Notes: generated by a model from the sequence alone, not told the origin. 64,000 bases of DNA from an uncultured Fluviicola sp. (GCF_946478805.1 NZ_CAMLDC010000021.1:1-64000), one strand, 5' to 3'. Shown: positions 51,768 through 60,381, counted from the first letter of the stretch. Translations and numbers: made by a program.

Positions 51768-52811
51768 TTATCTGCTCAACAATGCCAACAAAGCAAAACT
51801 TGCCAGCCAATGTTCACCCATATAATCGCCATCCACAATATTAGACAGTGAAGTTTGAATATGCTCATCTGCAATTTTACTCAAATGGGTCAATTCAGGC
51901 AACGTTTTCGTGATTCCGTACAAGCACCAGGCTCTGCTGAAGTTCAAGCCATCCAAATGCACCAAATGGCCATCTGAGCGATCGGAAACTTTTCCTGGCT
52001 CAAGGATAAATTTCTTATTGAATAATTGAGGGGCAAATTGCTTCAACCATTTTTTGAATTCCTCCTTGCTCAAAATCCGGCGCATGATGTCGATTTCCTC
52101 AAAACCCCCGGAAAGGAAATCATAACCACTTGGCTCCAGGTGCAAAGGATAATTTTTGTCATTGAAATAGAAATCACGCGCCCGTTTCTCAATGGTCATT
52201 TTCAATGAATCGTTGGAATGGGCAATGGCGTAATCGTAAGAAAAAGTAAGTCCGAAAGCAGTATTGATATGGTCTCCGGAACGGATAGCATAGTTGAGTT
52301 TGGGAAGGAATTCGATGTATTTCTGACAGAACAGATCAGATAAGGGTCTCAGGTTCGCGCTTAATTCTTTTCCAACCGGATGATTCCAACTTTCCAGTTC
52401 CAGTTGTAATTTGAGTAGCCAATTCCAGCCGTAAGTGCGTTCAAAGGAACCGTTGTTTTTGGTTTCGAAGTAAGCAATTTCCCGTTGGATGTTGTCCTTG
52501 CTCAGGTTTGTCTGCAGAACCATCAGAACGGAGTCGGTAATTAATCCAGGGTACTTATTGAGTAATTTGACTATCAGCCAATGTCCGTGAACGGAAGAAT
52601 GCCAATCGAAACAGCCGTAAAATGACGGATGAAGTTCTGCCGGGGATTTTAAATCACCTTTTTCATTGATAACCTGTCCGAGTTTATTCGGGTATTCTTT
52701 TTGAACACACTTCATGGGCAGGTCAAGCAGTCTTTTCGCTTCTTTCAGAGAAATTTCCTGCGCCAAACCGGTTGCTGTAATGAAAAGAAATGCGAGTGTC
52801 AGCTGCTTCAT
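51768..52811 (-). CDS. DUF2891 family secreted protein
   Basis: 347 residues with a signal peptide (LTLAFLFITATGLAQ). The DUF2891 pattern is seen: HPSFYGCFDWHSSVHGHWLIVKLL, TYGWNWLLKLQLEL, RSGDHINTAFGLTFSYDYA, YDFLSGGFEEIDIMRRIL, LDGLNFSRAWCLYGI and GEHWLASFALLAL, consistent with an alpha/alpha toroid. Several His and Trp residues line a possible active site. The activity is unknown; the fold resembles glycoside hydrolases. Exported to periplasm or surface. Own promoter at 52828. Confidence 0.85.
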   Translation of the reverse strand: MKQLTLAFLFITATGLAQEISLKEAKRLLDLPMKCVQKEYPNKLGQVINEKGDLKSPAELHPSFYGCFDWHSSVHGHWLIVKLLNKYPGLITDSVLMVLQTNLSKDNIQREIAYFETKNNGSFERTYGWNWLLKLQLELESWNHPVGKELSANLRPLSDLFCQKYIEFLPKLNYAIRSGDHINTAFGLTFSYDYAIAHSNDSLKMTIEKRARDFYFNDKNYPLHLEPSGYDFLSGGFEEIDIMRRILSKEEFKKWLKQFAPQLFNKKFILEPGKVSDRSDGHLVHLDGLNFSRAWCLYGITKTLPELTHLSKIADEHIQTSLSNIVDGDYMGEHWLASFALLALLSR

Positions 52812-52827
52812 CGTTCTTGAGTTTTTT

Positions 52828-52835
52828 CAAATGTA
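52828..52835 (-). promoter_or_regulatory. TAnnTTTG promoter of the DUF2891 gene
   Basis: TACATTTG on the minus strand, 16 nt before the ATG at 52811. Confidence 0.5.
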
Positions 52836-52887
52836 GGATTATTTTTCTTCCTCGTAAGTTCTATGGTGAAATGCAAGTAATCAGTTG

Positions 52888-52895
52888 TAACTTTG
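52888..52895 (+). promoter_or_regulatory. TAnnTTTG promoter of dinB
   Basis: TAACTTTG followed by C, 23 nt before the ATG at 52919. No obvious SOS-type dyad was recognised near it. Confidence 0.5.
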
Positions 52896-52918
52896 CGTGA
52901 CTGAACGGGAAAGGAATC

Positions 52919-54004
52919 ATGGAAAACCAGGTTGAAGAGCGGAAAATCATTCACATCGATATGGATGCGTTTTATGCTTCTGTGGAGCAAATGGATGATC
53001 CTGATTTGAGAGGGAAACCGATTGCTGTTGGGGGAAGCAAGCTGAGAGGGGTGGTTGCAGCTGCAAGTTATGAGGCGCGTAAATTCGGAGTGAAATCGGC
53101 GATGCCAAGCTCAACTGCCGCCCGTTTGTGTCCGGATCTCATTTTTGTGCGACCACGCTTTGACCGTTACCAGGAAATCTCCTTGCAGATCAGGGCAATC
53201 TTTTACGATTATACCGATTTGGTGGAACCGCTTTCCTTGGATGAGGCATTTTTAGATGTGACGACCAATAAGAAAGGAATTCCTTCTGCCACCTTGTTGG
53301 CGAAAGAAATCCGCGAGCGCATTTTGAAAGAAGTCGGATTAACTGCAAGCGCTGGAATCTCCATCAATAAATTCACCGCGAAGATCGCATCAGATGTGAA
53401 TAAGCCCAATGGACAACTGACCGTTCCGCCCGACGAAGTCGAAATTTTCCTGGAAAAACTGCCAATCGACCTGTTTTTCGGAATCGGGAAAGTGACCGCA
53501 GCAAAAATGAAAGAATTGGGGGTGCGTTCGGGGAAAGACCTGAAGAAAAAGAGCATGACTTTTTTGACTCAACATTTTGGGAAGCAAGGATTGCATTTTT
53601 TCAATATTGTTCGCGGAATTCATCGGAGCCAGGTGAAACCGGATCGAATCCGGAAATCCTTCGCTGTGGAACATACCTATTTTTCAGAAATCCATTCTAA
53701 GCGGAAAATGTTGGAAAGTTTGGAGCAAATCGCCCTTGACCTGGAAAAACGGATGGAGAAACGCTCCATTGCCGGGAAATGTGTTTCTATCAAGATCAAA
53801 TACGATGATTTCACCACTCAGACCCGTGCCAAAACAGTATTCGAGTTCATGTCGCGCAAAGATGAGTTTTTCCCCTTGGTGGAAAGTTTGCTGGATCAGT
53901 TGGATATCCAAAAGCCGGTTCGTTTACTGGGGGTCTCACTTTCAAAACTGAATACGGAAGAAAGCGATGCAGAACCCGATAAACAGTTGACACTACAGTT
54001 TTAA
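52919..54004 (+). CDS. dinB: DNA polymerase IV (Y-family)
   Basis: 361 residues, usual length. Motifs: IIHIDMDAFYASVEQ with the first catalytic Asp, SLDEAFLDVT with the second metal ligands, AGISINKFTAKIASDVNKPNG, the helix-hairpin-helix thumb region (FFGIGKVTAAKMKELGV) and a little-finger domain to the end. The C-terminal QLTLQF fits the clamp-binding motif pattern QL.LF. Translesion synthesis polymerase. Start ATG at 52919 after a promoter. It ends at a small hairpin AAGGAA/TTCCTT (54011-54027). Confidence 0.95.
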   Translation: MENQVEERKIIHIDMDAFYASVEQMDDPDLRGKPIAVGGSKLRGVVAAASYEARKFGVKSAMPSSTAARLCPDLIFVRPRFDRYQEISLQIRAIFYDYTDLVEPLSLDEAFLDVTTNKKGIPSATLLAKEIRERILKEVGLTASAGISINKFTAKIASDVNKPNGQLTVPPDEVEIFLEKLPIDLFFGIGKVTAAKMKELGVRSGKDLKKKSMTFLTQHFGKQGLHFFNIVRGIHRSQVKPDRIRKSFAVEHTYFSEIHSKRKMLESLEQIALDLEKRMEKRSIAGKCVSIKIKYDDFTTQTRAKTVFEFMSRKDEFFPLVESLLDQLDIQKPVRLLGVSLSKLNTEESDAEPDKQLTLQF

Positions 54005-54379
54005 GCTGAAAAGGAATTATTTTCCTTGCCCTGCCGCAATAAGGAATTGCTTAAAAAAGATCTGTTTTCATACGATAATCTGTTGCTGATTATTTAAGTT
54101 TGTGTCCTCTAATTCAAAAGCAAAAACCGAAAGTTTTTTTGAAAGCAAATTGAAAATTTAAAAACGGATAATTAGAAAGTTCATCTTCTTTGTCCTTTGT
54201 CTTTTCAGTTCTCCATTTTCTCTTGGAAAAGGCTGTTTTTACTGAAAATGAATGAGAATATGGAATCTAAAAGATTAATATTCAGTTTTATTTCAAAATC
54301 CCTTGTTATTAAAAAATAGAGTTTCTATCTTTGCACCCCCCAAATTGGGGTTATTGTCTTATTTAAAAATTAAAAGGTA
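54005..54379. other. Spacer before the ribosomal protein operon
   Basis: 375 bp without a gene. It holds a small hairpin after dinB (54011-54027), an AT-rich stretch, a short CTTTGTCCTTTGTCTTTTC patch (about 54190-54208) that resembles a fragment of an AGAC-hairpin arm, and the rplM promoter. Confidence 0.6.
54304..54333 (+). promoter_or_regulatory. Consensus promoter of rplM-rpsI
   Basis: TTG (54304-54306), exactly 19 nt, then TATCTTTG (54326-54333). This is a full match to the Bacteroidota housekeeping promoter (TTG, N19, TAnnTTTG). A CCCC-AAATT-GGGG dyad (54338-54350) sits at the expected start of the RNA and could form a 5' hairpin. Confidence 0.8.
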
Positions 54380-54838
54380 GTGGATACTTTAAGTTACAAA
54401 ACTGTTTCTGCTAACAAGGAAACCGCGAATAAAAAGTGGTTGTTAGTAGATGCTGAAGGCCATACAGTTGGTCGTCTGGCAAGTGAGGTAGCGAAGTTAG
54501 TACGTGGAAAACACAAGCCAAACTTCACACCGCATGCTGACTGTGGAGATAACGTGATCGTTATCAACGCAGCAAAAATCTCGTTCTCTGGTACAAAATT
54601 AGAGAACAAGGAATATGTTCGTTACACTGGATATCCAGGAGGACAACGTTCATTGACTGCGCAAGAATTATTGAAACGCAGCCCGGAACGTGTAATCGAA
54701 AAAGCGATTAAAGGGATGTTGCCAAAGAACACTTTGGGTCGTCAATTGTTTAGAAATGTAACAGTTTACGCTGGTGCTGATCACAAACAAGAAGCTCAAA
54801 AACCGGAGGCTATTAACTTATTAAAAGCTAAGAAATAA
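54380..54838 (+). CDS. rplM: 50S ribosomal protein L13
   Basis: 152 residues. Typical L13: [50 protein letters not shown] and [29 protein letters not shown]. The start is GTG at 54380; the next in-frame ATG would remove most of the protein, and the encoded DTLSYKT start is what relatives have. L13 binds 23S rRNA early in 50S assembly. It forms an operon with rpsI, 5 bp apart. Confidence 0.97.
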   Translation: MDTLSYKTVSANKETANKKWLLVDAEGHTVGRLASEVAKLVRGKHKPNFTPHADCGDNVIVINAAKISFSGTKLENKEYVRYTGYPGGQRSLTAQELLKRSPERVIEKAIKGMLPKNTLGRQLFRNVTVYAGADHKQEAQKPEAINLLKAKK

Positions 54839-54843
54839 AGGAT

Positions 54844-55230
54844 ATGGAAGTAGTAAACGCATTAGGAAGAAGAAAAACTTCAGTTGCTCGTGTGTACTTG
54901 ATGAAAGGTACGGGCAAGATGACAATTAATAAACGTGATTACAAGGAGTTCTTTCCGGTAGCTATTTTACAAGGGAAGGTTGAGCAACCGTTCAACTTGA
55001 CTGATACTTTAGGTCAGTATGACATTAAAGTAAATGTAGCTGGAGGAGGAATTAACGGACAAGCTGAGGCTATTCGTTTAGGAGTATCCCGCGCTTTGGT
55101 TGAAGTTTCAGCAGATTTTAAAACATTGTTGAAAGCAGAAGGTTTAATGACACGTGACCCGAGAATGGTTGAGCGTAAGAAACCGGGTCAACCGAAAGCA
55201 CGTAAGAAATTCCAGTTCTCTAAACGTTAA
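54844..55230 (+). CDS. rpsI: 30S ribosomal protein S9
   Basis: 128 residues. VNALGRRKTSVARVYLMKGTGKMTINKRDYKEFF at the start, GGGINGQAEAIRLGVSRALVE in the middle and the basic C-terminal tail RDPRMVERKKPGQPKARKKFQFSKR that reaches the P site tRNA. The final SKR is conserved. It is five base pairs after rplM. A small hairpin TTCTCG/CGAGAA (55244-55249, 55256-55261) follows the stop codon. Confidence 0.97.
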   Translation: MEVVNALGRRKTSVARVYLMKGTGKMTINKRDYKEFFPVAILQGKVEQPFNLTDTLGQYDIKVNVAGGGINGQAEAIRLGVSRALVEVSADFKTLLKAEGLMTRDPRMVERKKPGQPKARKKFQFSKR

Positions 55231-55265
55231 TTTGAATTTTATTTTCTCGTTTTGGCGAGAAGGTT

Positions 55266-55330
55266 GTTTAGTATCCAAGCACAAAGTATTATTCGCCACG
55301 GCGACCCCCTTTGTTTAGCTGATTACTAAG
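55266..55330 (+). promoter_or_regulatory. Structured leader before rpsB
   Basis: Nested pairing: TTAGTA (55268-55273) with TACTAA (55324-55329), AGC with GCT inside, ACAAAG (55281-55286) with CTTTGT (55309-55314), and TCGC-CACG-GCGA (55293-55304) at the tip. It may be an S2 autoregulatory leader; no known leader family was recognised. Confidence 0.45.
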
Positions 55331-55358
55331 GAACGTAAACAATTAAAGAAAAAAGATT

Positions 55359-56126
55359 ATGTCTAAAGTAAATTTTGATAGTTTATTAGAAGCAGGTGTT
55401 CACTTCGGACACTTAAAAAGAAAATGGAACCCGGCAATGGCGCCGTATATCTTTGACGAGAAAAAAGGTATCCACATTATTGACCTTAATAAGACAATTG
55501 CACATCTTGATCAAGCTTGTGCGGCAATGAAGCAAATTGCTAAGTCGGGTAAAAAAGTACTTTTCGTAGCTACTAAAAAACAAGCAAAGGAAATCATCAC
55601 GGATCGCGTAGCTCCGATTAACATGCCATTCGTTACTGAGCGTTGGTCAGGTGGTATGTTGACAAATTTCCAAACAACACGTAAGTCAATCCGTAAAATG
55701 GTGTCTATCGACAAAATGAAAACGGATGGTACTTGGGAGACGTTGAACAAACGTGAGCGTTTATTCAAAACTCGTCAACGTGACAAACTGGAAAAAACGT
55801 TTGGTTCAATTGCTGACATGACTCGTCAACCGGCAGCGATCTTTATCGTTGATATCTTGAAAGAGCATATCGCATTGGCTGAAGCAAAACGTTTGGGTAT
55901 CCCAACATTTGCAATGGTAGATACGAATTCTGACCCTCGTTTGGTTGATTTTCCTATCCCTGCAAATGACGATGCTACAAAATCAATTGCAATCATCTTG
56001 GATGCAATTTGTGGAGCGATCAAAGAAGGTTTGGATGATCGTAAAGCAACTACAGCGAAAGATAAGGATGAAGCTCCTGCTGCAACTGAAGAAGCAGCTG
56101 CTAAAGTAGAAGAGACAAAAGAATAA
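55359..56126 (+). CDS. rpsB: 30S ribosomal protein S2
   Basis: 255 residues: LLEAGVHFGHLKRKWNPAMAPYIFDEKKGIHIIDLNKT at the N-terminus, VLFVATKKQAKEII, ERWSGGMLTNFQTTRKSI and NSDPRLVDFPIPANDDATKSI. The C-terminal Ala/Glu-rich tail (EAPAATEEAAAKVEETKE) is typical of the phylum. S2 joins the small subunit late and contacts S1. It stands between a structured leader and an AGAC hairpin that separates it from tsf. Confidence 0.97.
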   Translation: MSKVNFDSLLEAGVHFGHLKRKWNPAMAPYIFDEKKGIHIIDLNKTIAHLDQACAAMKQIAKSGKKVLFVATKKQAKEIITDRVAPINMPFVTERWSGGMLTNFQTTRKSIRKMVSIDKMKTDGTWETLNKRERLFKTRQRDKLEKTFGSIADMTRQPAAIFIVDILKEHIALAEAKRLGIPTFAMVDTNSDPRLVDFPIPANDDATKSIAIILDAICGAIKEGLDDRKATTAKDKDEAPAATEEAAAKVEETKE

Positions 56127-56133
56127 TTAAACA

Positions 56134-56204
56134 AGACTAAAAGACTACAGACGATAGACAAGAGACTTTATTAGTCTTTTGTCTTCGGTCTTTGTCTCTA
56201 GTCT
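56134..56204. repeat. AGAC-type imperfect hairpin, solo copy
   Basis: Left arm from AGACTAAAAGACTACAGACG to GAGACTTTA (56134-56170) pairs imperfectly with the right arm from TTAGTCTTTTGTCTTCGG to CTCTAGTCT (56171-56204). The arms match those flanking the S23 gene at 24859-25209, here joined without an ORF. It fills the rpsB-tsf gap and might be transcribed with them. Confidence 0.8.
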
Positions 56205-56220
56205 AAAAATTTATAAGAAA

Positions 56221-57051
56221 ATGGCAATTACTGCGTCAGATGTAAACAAATTACGCCAGCAAACAGGTGCTGGTATGATGGACTGTAAAAATGCATTGGT
56301 AGAAGCAGACGGCGATTTCGAAGCTGCTGTAGATATCTTGCGTAAAAAAGGTCAAAAAGTTGCTGCGAAAAGAGGTGAAAATGAAGCTGCTGAAGGGTTG
56401 GTTTTCGCTCAAACTAGCGCAGACAACAAAGTAGGTGTATTATTGACGTTGAACTGTGAAACAGACTTCGTTGCTAAAAATGATACTTACCGTAACTTCG
56501 TTCAATCTTTGGTCGATATCGCAATGAAAAACTTGCCGGCATCTTCAGAGGAATTGAAAGGATTGAAGTACGACGATAAATTAACTGTTGAGGAGAAAAT
56601 TACTGAGCAAGTTGGTGTTATCGGAGAAAAATTGGATTTATCAGGATACGCTGTATTGAAAGGTGACACGGTTGTTGCTTACAATCACCCTGGAAACCAA
56701 TTGGCTACTTTGGTCGCTTTGAACAAGGGTGGAGAAACAGTTGCTGAAGCTGGTCGTCAGGTTGCAATGCAAGTTGCAGCTATGAATCCAATCGCTTTGG
56801 ATAAGGATGGAGTTGATGCTCGTACAATCGAGCGTGAAATCGAAGTTGGTAAAGAGTTGGCTATCCAAGAAGGAAAACCTGCTGATATGGCTGAGAAAAT
56901 TGCTCAGGGTCGTTTGTCTAAATTCTTCAAAGAAAACACATTGTTAAGCCAGGAGTTTATCCGTGATAACAAAGTGACAGTTGAACAATTCTTGAATTCT
57001 ACTGAGAACGGATTGACGGTTACCGAATTCAAACGTTTCTCTTTGAGCTAA
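56221..57051 (+). CDS. tsf: Translation elongation factor Ts
   Basis: 276 residues from the ATG at 56221. Upstream in-frame starts would lie in the hairpin repeat. UBA-like N-terminus (ITASDVNKLRQQTGAGMMDCKNALVEADGDFEAAVDILRKKG), then NCETDFVAKND with the residues that disturb the EF-Tu nucleotide site, and the dimerisation domain (HPGNQLATLVALNKG, QVAAMNPIAL). It recharges EF-Tu by releasing GDP. Second gene of the rpsB-tsf pair, followed by a strong terminator. Confidence 0.97.
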   Translation: MAITASDVNKLRQQTGAGMMDCKNALVEADGDFEAAVDILRKKGQKVAAKRGENEAAEGLVFAQTSADNKVGVLLTLNCETDFVAKNDTYRNFVQSLVDIAMKNLPASSEELKGLKYDDKLTVEEKITEQVGVIGEKLDLSGYAVLKGDTVVAYNHPGNQLATLVALNKGGETVAEAGRQVAMQVAAMNPIALDKDGVDARTIEREIEVGKELAIQEGKPADMAEKIAQGRLSKFFKENTLLSQEFIRDNKVTVEQFLNSTENGLTVTEFKRFSLS

Positions 57052-57072
57052 GAATTTATAACTATAGATATC

Positions 57073-57110
57073 AAAACCCTGATTCCGTACATACGGGATC
57101 AGGGTTTTTT
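57073..57110 (+). terminator. Intrinsic terminator after tsf
   Basis: AACCCTGAT pairs with ATCAGGGTT, with CCGT/ACGG inside, followed by a run of seven T. Confidence 0.9.
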
Positions 57111-57124
57111 TATGACTTTTTTTG

Positions 57125-57132
57125 TAAATTTG
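57125..57132 (+). promoter_or_regulatory. TAnnTTTG promoter of the DNRLRE gene
   Basis: TAAATTTG, 26 nt before the ATG at 57159. Confidence 0.5.
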
Positions 57133-57158
57133 TACTAATCAATCAAATACATTGCATT

Positions 57159-58037
57159 ATGAAAACACCTTTATTACTATTATCTCTTTGCTTTTTTCAA
57201 ATCATCGGTATTTCTGATGCGAAAGGACAAACTTTAACGCTTCAACCAGGACCGGCAGATGGTATGGATTTAAGACTTTGCAGTGCGAGCGGTTATTCAA
57301 CTTCAAGTGGAAGCGAGGTAATGGCCAGTGCCTGGACTTACCAGGGGAATTCGGGTATTGATCATTCCTTTATCCAATTTGATCTTTCGAGTATCCCGGC
57401 TGGAGCCACAATCACAGACGCACAACTATTTCTTTACGGGGCTACAGATTTGCCGTCAGGAGGTCATTCAACTTTGAGTGGGAGCAACGAGTGGCTGATT
57501 CAACGGGTAATTTCCTCTTGGAACTTAAGCACTACATGGGCTACGAGCCCCACAGCGACAACTTTGAACCAGGTAAGTATGCCTGCTACAACAACGGTTG
57601 ACCAGGATTTTCAAGCCAATGTTACTAACCTTGTCCAGGATATGGTGGATAATCCATCGAGTAGTTTTGGGTTTGAATTGAAGTTACAAACAGAAATTCA
57701 TTACAGACGGGTCAACTTTGCATCCCGGAATTATACTACTGCTTCGAAACGACCGAAGTTGGTTGTTACTTATACTACGACGGCGGGGTTGAACGATGAG
57801 CGTTCTAAATTAGAGGTACGGATGTATCCGAATCCGGTCAAAGGAACTCTTTATTTGGAAACATCAAAACCGATGAATTCAATTCAAGTAGTAAACACAC
57901 TCGGAAATGTGATTGATAGTAAGGTTTGTGCCACGGCTTCAGAAACAATTGATCTGTCTTCTTATTCCGAAGGGATTTACTTTGTTCATATTATGTCTGA
58001 AGGAGGTACTGCGATTCGAAAAGTGGAAGTACAGTAA
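57159..58037 (+). CDS. Secreted DNRLRE-domain protein with type A sorting tail
   Basis: 292 residues. Signal peptide (LLLLSLCFFQIIGISDAKGQ), then a DNRLRE-type beta domain (about 25-205; HSFIQFDLSSIPAGATITDAQLFLYG, WNLSTTWATSPT, NVTNLVQDMVDNPSSSFGFELKLQ, RRVNFASRNYTTASKRPKLVVTY). A type A T9SS sorting domain of about 75 residues ends it (MYPNPVKGTLYLETSKPMNSIQVVNTLGNVID... GIYFVHI). It should be exported and surface-anchored or released through the type IX system. DNRLRE domains occur in proteins of surface polysaccharide or adhesion; the function here is unknown. Confidence 0.88.
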   Translation: MKTPLLLLSLCFFQIIGISDAKGQTLTLQPGPADGMDLRLCSASGYSTSSGSEVMASAWTYQGNSGIDHSFIQFDLSSIPAGATITDAQLFLYGATDLPSGGHSTLSGSNEWLIQRVISSWNLSTTWATSPTATTLNQVSMPATTTVDQDFQANVTNLVQDMVDNPSSSFGFELKLQTEIHYRRVNFASRNYTTASKRPKLVVTYTTTAGLNDERSKLEVRMYPNPVKGTLYLETSKPMNSIQVVNTLGNVIDSKVCATASETIDLSSYSEGIYFVHIMSEGGTAIRKVEVQ

Positions 58038-58079
58038 TCATCACATATATTCTATTATTGAAAACTTGTTGGGACGTGA

Positions 58080-58511
58080 TTAATTGCGTTCCAACGATTT
58101 TTTTAAATCAAATTCATTCCCACATTCCAAGCACTTATAAACCGTCTTGCGGTAAACGGGAAAAATAAAAAGTAGAAACGAAGCAATGGCAGAAAGCACG
58201 GCTCCTACACTTTTCATGGATTTGTGACCTGATTCAATGCGGACGGATTGGCATTTCGGACAAGCAATGATTTGTTCGTCATCCGTAGTATAAGGTGTTT
58301 GTTCCAGTTCCAGAACAATATTCCTTGCGTGCGGAAGATCTTCTTCATTGATCTTCAACTTGATTCCACCAACCAAATTAGAGTACAATGGATTTACGCT
58401 GACAATGTTTTCATCAAACAGAAAGCAGGTGATTCCTTCACTCTCCAATTTGATTTTCAGGATATGCGCATCGATAGCATTGTCAAATGTTTTGAAAGTG
58501 GTGAGTCCCAT
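58080..58511 (-). CDS. DUF2007 domain protein with split zinc ribbon
   Basis: 143 residues. The N-terminal DUF2007 domain (FKTFDNAIDAHILKIKLESEGITCFLFDENIVSVNPLYSNLVGGIKLKINEEDLPHARNIV) is a ferredoxin-like module of unknown role. The second half has CPKC (about residue 85) and CLEC (about 127), a four-Cys zinc-ribbon set, but a hydrophobic segment (SVGAVLSAIASFLLFIFPVY) lies between the two pairs. No family beyond DUF2007 is recognised. Confidence 0.8.
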   Translation of the reverse strand: MGLTTFKTFDNAIDAHILKIKLESEGITCFLFDENIVSVNPLYSNLVGGIKLKINEEDLPHARNIVLELEQTPYTTDDEQIIACPKCQSVRIESGHKSMKSVGAVLSAIASFLLFIFPVYRKTVYKCLECGNEFDLKKSLERN

Positions 58512-58592
58512 TCAAATTGGATTTATGTTCTAAAATAGCGAATTATTCGGCTACAAATCCTTTTTCCTTTTCCGAACTTCAAAGATTCCCAC

Positions 58593-58600
58593 TATATTTG
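58593..58600 (+). promoter_or_regulatory. TAnnTTTG promoter of pyrH-frr
   Basis: TATATTTG followed by C, 20 nt before the ATG at 58621. Confidence 0.55.
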
Positions 58601-58620
58601 CGCAACTTCTTTCAATAATT

Positions 58621-59328
58621 ATGAAATACCATCGTATTCTGCTCAAATTAAGTGGCGAATCCCTCATGGGAGACAAGCAATTTGGAATTGATAACCAAAG
58701 ACTTAGCCTTTATGCTAAGCAAATTAAGGAAATTCATGATTTGGGGGCGGAAGTTGCAATTGTGATCGGTGGAGGAAACATTTTTCGCGGTGTTCAGGCA
58801 GAAGAAGGTGGAATGGACCGAACCCATGGGGATTACATGGGAATGTTGGCAACCATGATCAATTCAATGGCTCTCCAATCGGCTTTGGAATCTGCAGGTC
58901 TTCAAACAAGACTTCAATCTGCCATTGAAATGAAAGAAATTTCCGAGCCGTATGTAAGAAGAAGAGCTGTAAGACACTTGGAGAAGGGTCGTGTGGTAAT
59001 CTTCGGAGCCGGAACAGGAAATCCTTATTTCACAACAGATTCGGCAGCATCGTTAAGAGCAATTGAGATCAATGCAGATGTAATTCTGAAAGGAACGCGT
59101 GTAGATGGAATTTATACGGCGGATCCTGAAAAAGATCCTACTGCAACAAAGTTTGATACAATTACGTTTGAAGATGCATACAGCAGAGGATTGAAAGTAA
59201 TGGATATGACTGCCTTCACCCTTTGTATGGAAAACAACTTGCCGATTATTGTTTTTGATATGGATACTCCCGGAAATCTAAAACGATTGATGGATGGTGA
59301 ACAGGTAGGGACAATTGTTAAAAATTAA
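58621..59328 (+). CDS. pyrH: UMP kinase
   Basis: 235 residues. Phosphorylates UMP to UDP in pyrimidine synthesis; hexameric. [71 protein letters not shown] and [12 protein letters not shown] are intact. It is followed by frr 27 bp downstream, a conserved pair. Confidence 0.97.
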   Translation: MKYHRILLKLSGESLMGDKQFGIDNQRLSLYAKQIKEIHDLGAEVAIVIGGGNIFRGVQAEEGGMDRTHGDYMGMLATMINSMALQSALESAGLQTRLQSAIEMKEISEPYVRRRAVRHLEKGRVVIFGAGTGNPYFTTDSAASLRAIEINADVILKGTRVDGIYTADPEKDPTATKFDTITFEDAYSRGLKVMDMTAFTLCMENNLPIIVFDMDTPGNLKRLMDGEQVGTIVKN

Positions 59329-59355
59329 ATAGCTAAGATTCAATTTAGATACATT

Positions 59356-59919
59356 ATGACCGAAGAGTTAGAAATGATTTACGATGATTTGAAATCATCA
59401 AATGCAAAAGCATTAGATCACTTGGAAAATGAATTGACAAAAGTAAGAGCAGGAAAAGCGACACCTTCGATGCTCTCCGGAGTGATGGTTGATTATTACG
59501 GTTCTCCAACTCCGATTCAACAAGTCGGAAATATCAATTCCATGGATGCGCGTACATTGACTGTCCAAGCTTTCGAAAAAGCCATGCTGAACGAAATCGC
59601 TAAAGGAATCATGAATGCAAATTTAGGTTTGAATCCGCAAAACAACGGTGAACAATTAATCATACAAATTCCACTTTTGACAGAAGACCGCAGACGCGAT
59701 CTGGTAAAGAAGGCAAAAGCGGAAGGTGAACATGCGAAGGTTGGGATCAGGAATAACCGCAAGGACGCAATTGACATGGTTAAAGGCCTGAAAGCAGATG
59801 GTCTTTCTGAAGATATGACAAAGGATGCAGAGAATGAAATTCAAAACTTGACGAATTCGTTCATCAAGAAAGTGGATGATCTGGTTGATTTGAAAGAAAA
59901 AGATATAATGACAATCTAA
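59356..59919 (+). CDS. frr: Ribosome recycling factor
   Basis: 187 residues, normal size. Helical bundle start EELEMIYDDLKSSNAKALDHLENELTKVRAGKATPSML, then the beta-rich domain (VDYYGSPTPIQQVGNINSMDARTL), IPLLTEDRRRDLVKKAK and a C-terminal helix. It splits post-termination ribosomes together with EF-G. It follows pyrH and is followed after one base by a small lipoprotein gene, so all three share a transcript. Confidence 0.97.
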   Translation: MTEELEMIYDDLKSSNAKALDHLENELTKVRAGKATPSMLSGVMVDYYGSPTPIQQVGNINSMDARTLTVQAFEKAMLNEIAKGIMNANLGLNPQNNGEQLIIQIPLLTEDRRRDLVKKAKAEGEHAKVGIRNNRKDAIDMVKGLKADGLSEDMTKDAENEIQNLTNSFIKKVDDLVDLKEKDIMTI

Positions 59920-59920
59920 G

Positions 59921-60283
59921 ATGCGTTCCGTTTTATTCATCACATCACTTTTTTTTCTTTTTTCTTGTGCGAAACAACGAATCGTTAACCGCCTTGAGGG
60001 AAGATGGAAGTATACAAAAATGCTGATGAATAATGGCGAATACGTGAGCCATTCGGAAGTCTATGAATTTACCGGGGGAGATAAGGATGAGAAGTCCGGT
60101 CTCCCTTTTATTATTTATGGACAAGACACTACTCATTGGGTGTATCAGACTGCAAAAAAGAGCGTGATCAAAGTGACGAATGTCTCAACCAATACAGAAA
60201 TCGATTGGTTAATAGAAGATATGGATAATAACTCGTTGGTTTTTCGGGTGGCTGAAGGAGTGGTCTTTTTGGATAAGGAATAA
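59921..60283 (+). CDS. Small lipocalin-like lipoprotein
   Basis: 120 residues with a lipobox FLFSC (Cys near 16). The mature part starts with a Trp-bearing strand (LEGRWKYTKMLMNNGEY) and short beta strands, similar to the lipoprotein at 12649-13083. The exact family is uncertain. It starts one base after the frr stop, so it is expressed with pyrH-frr, without an evident functional link. It converges with the AddA-like gene. Confidence 0.7.
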   Translation: MRSVLFITSLFFLFSCAKQRIVNRLEGRWKYTKMLMNNGEYVSHSEVYEFTGGDKDEKSGLPFIIYGQDTTHWVYQTAKKSVIKVTNVSTNTEIDWLIEDMDNNSLVFRVAEGVVFLDKE

Positions 60284-60381
60284 TTTGATATAAGTGATTT
60301 AAAAAGTTCTGAATCCTTTATGTTTAAAGGGGAGTACCTATTATCGCGAATTTGCGACGAGGATTAGAAATTTAACTGATT

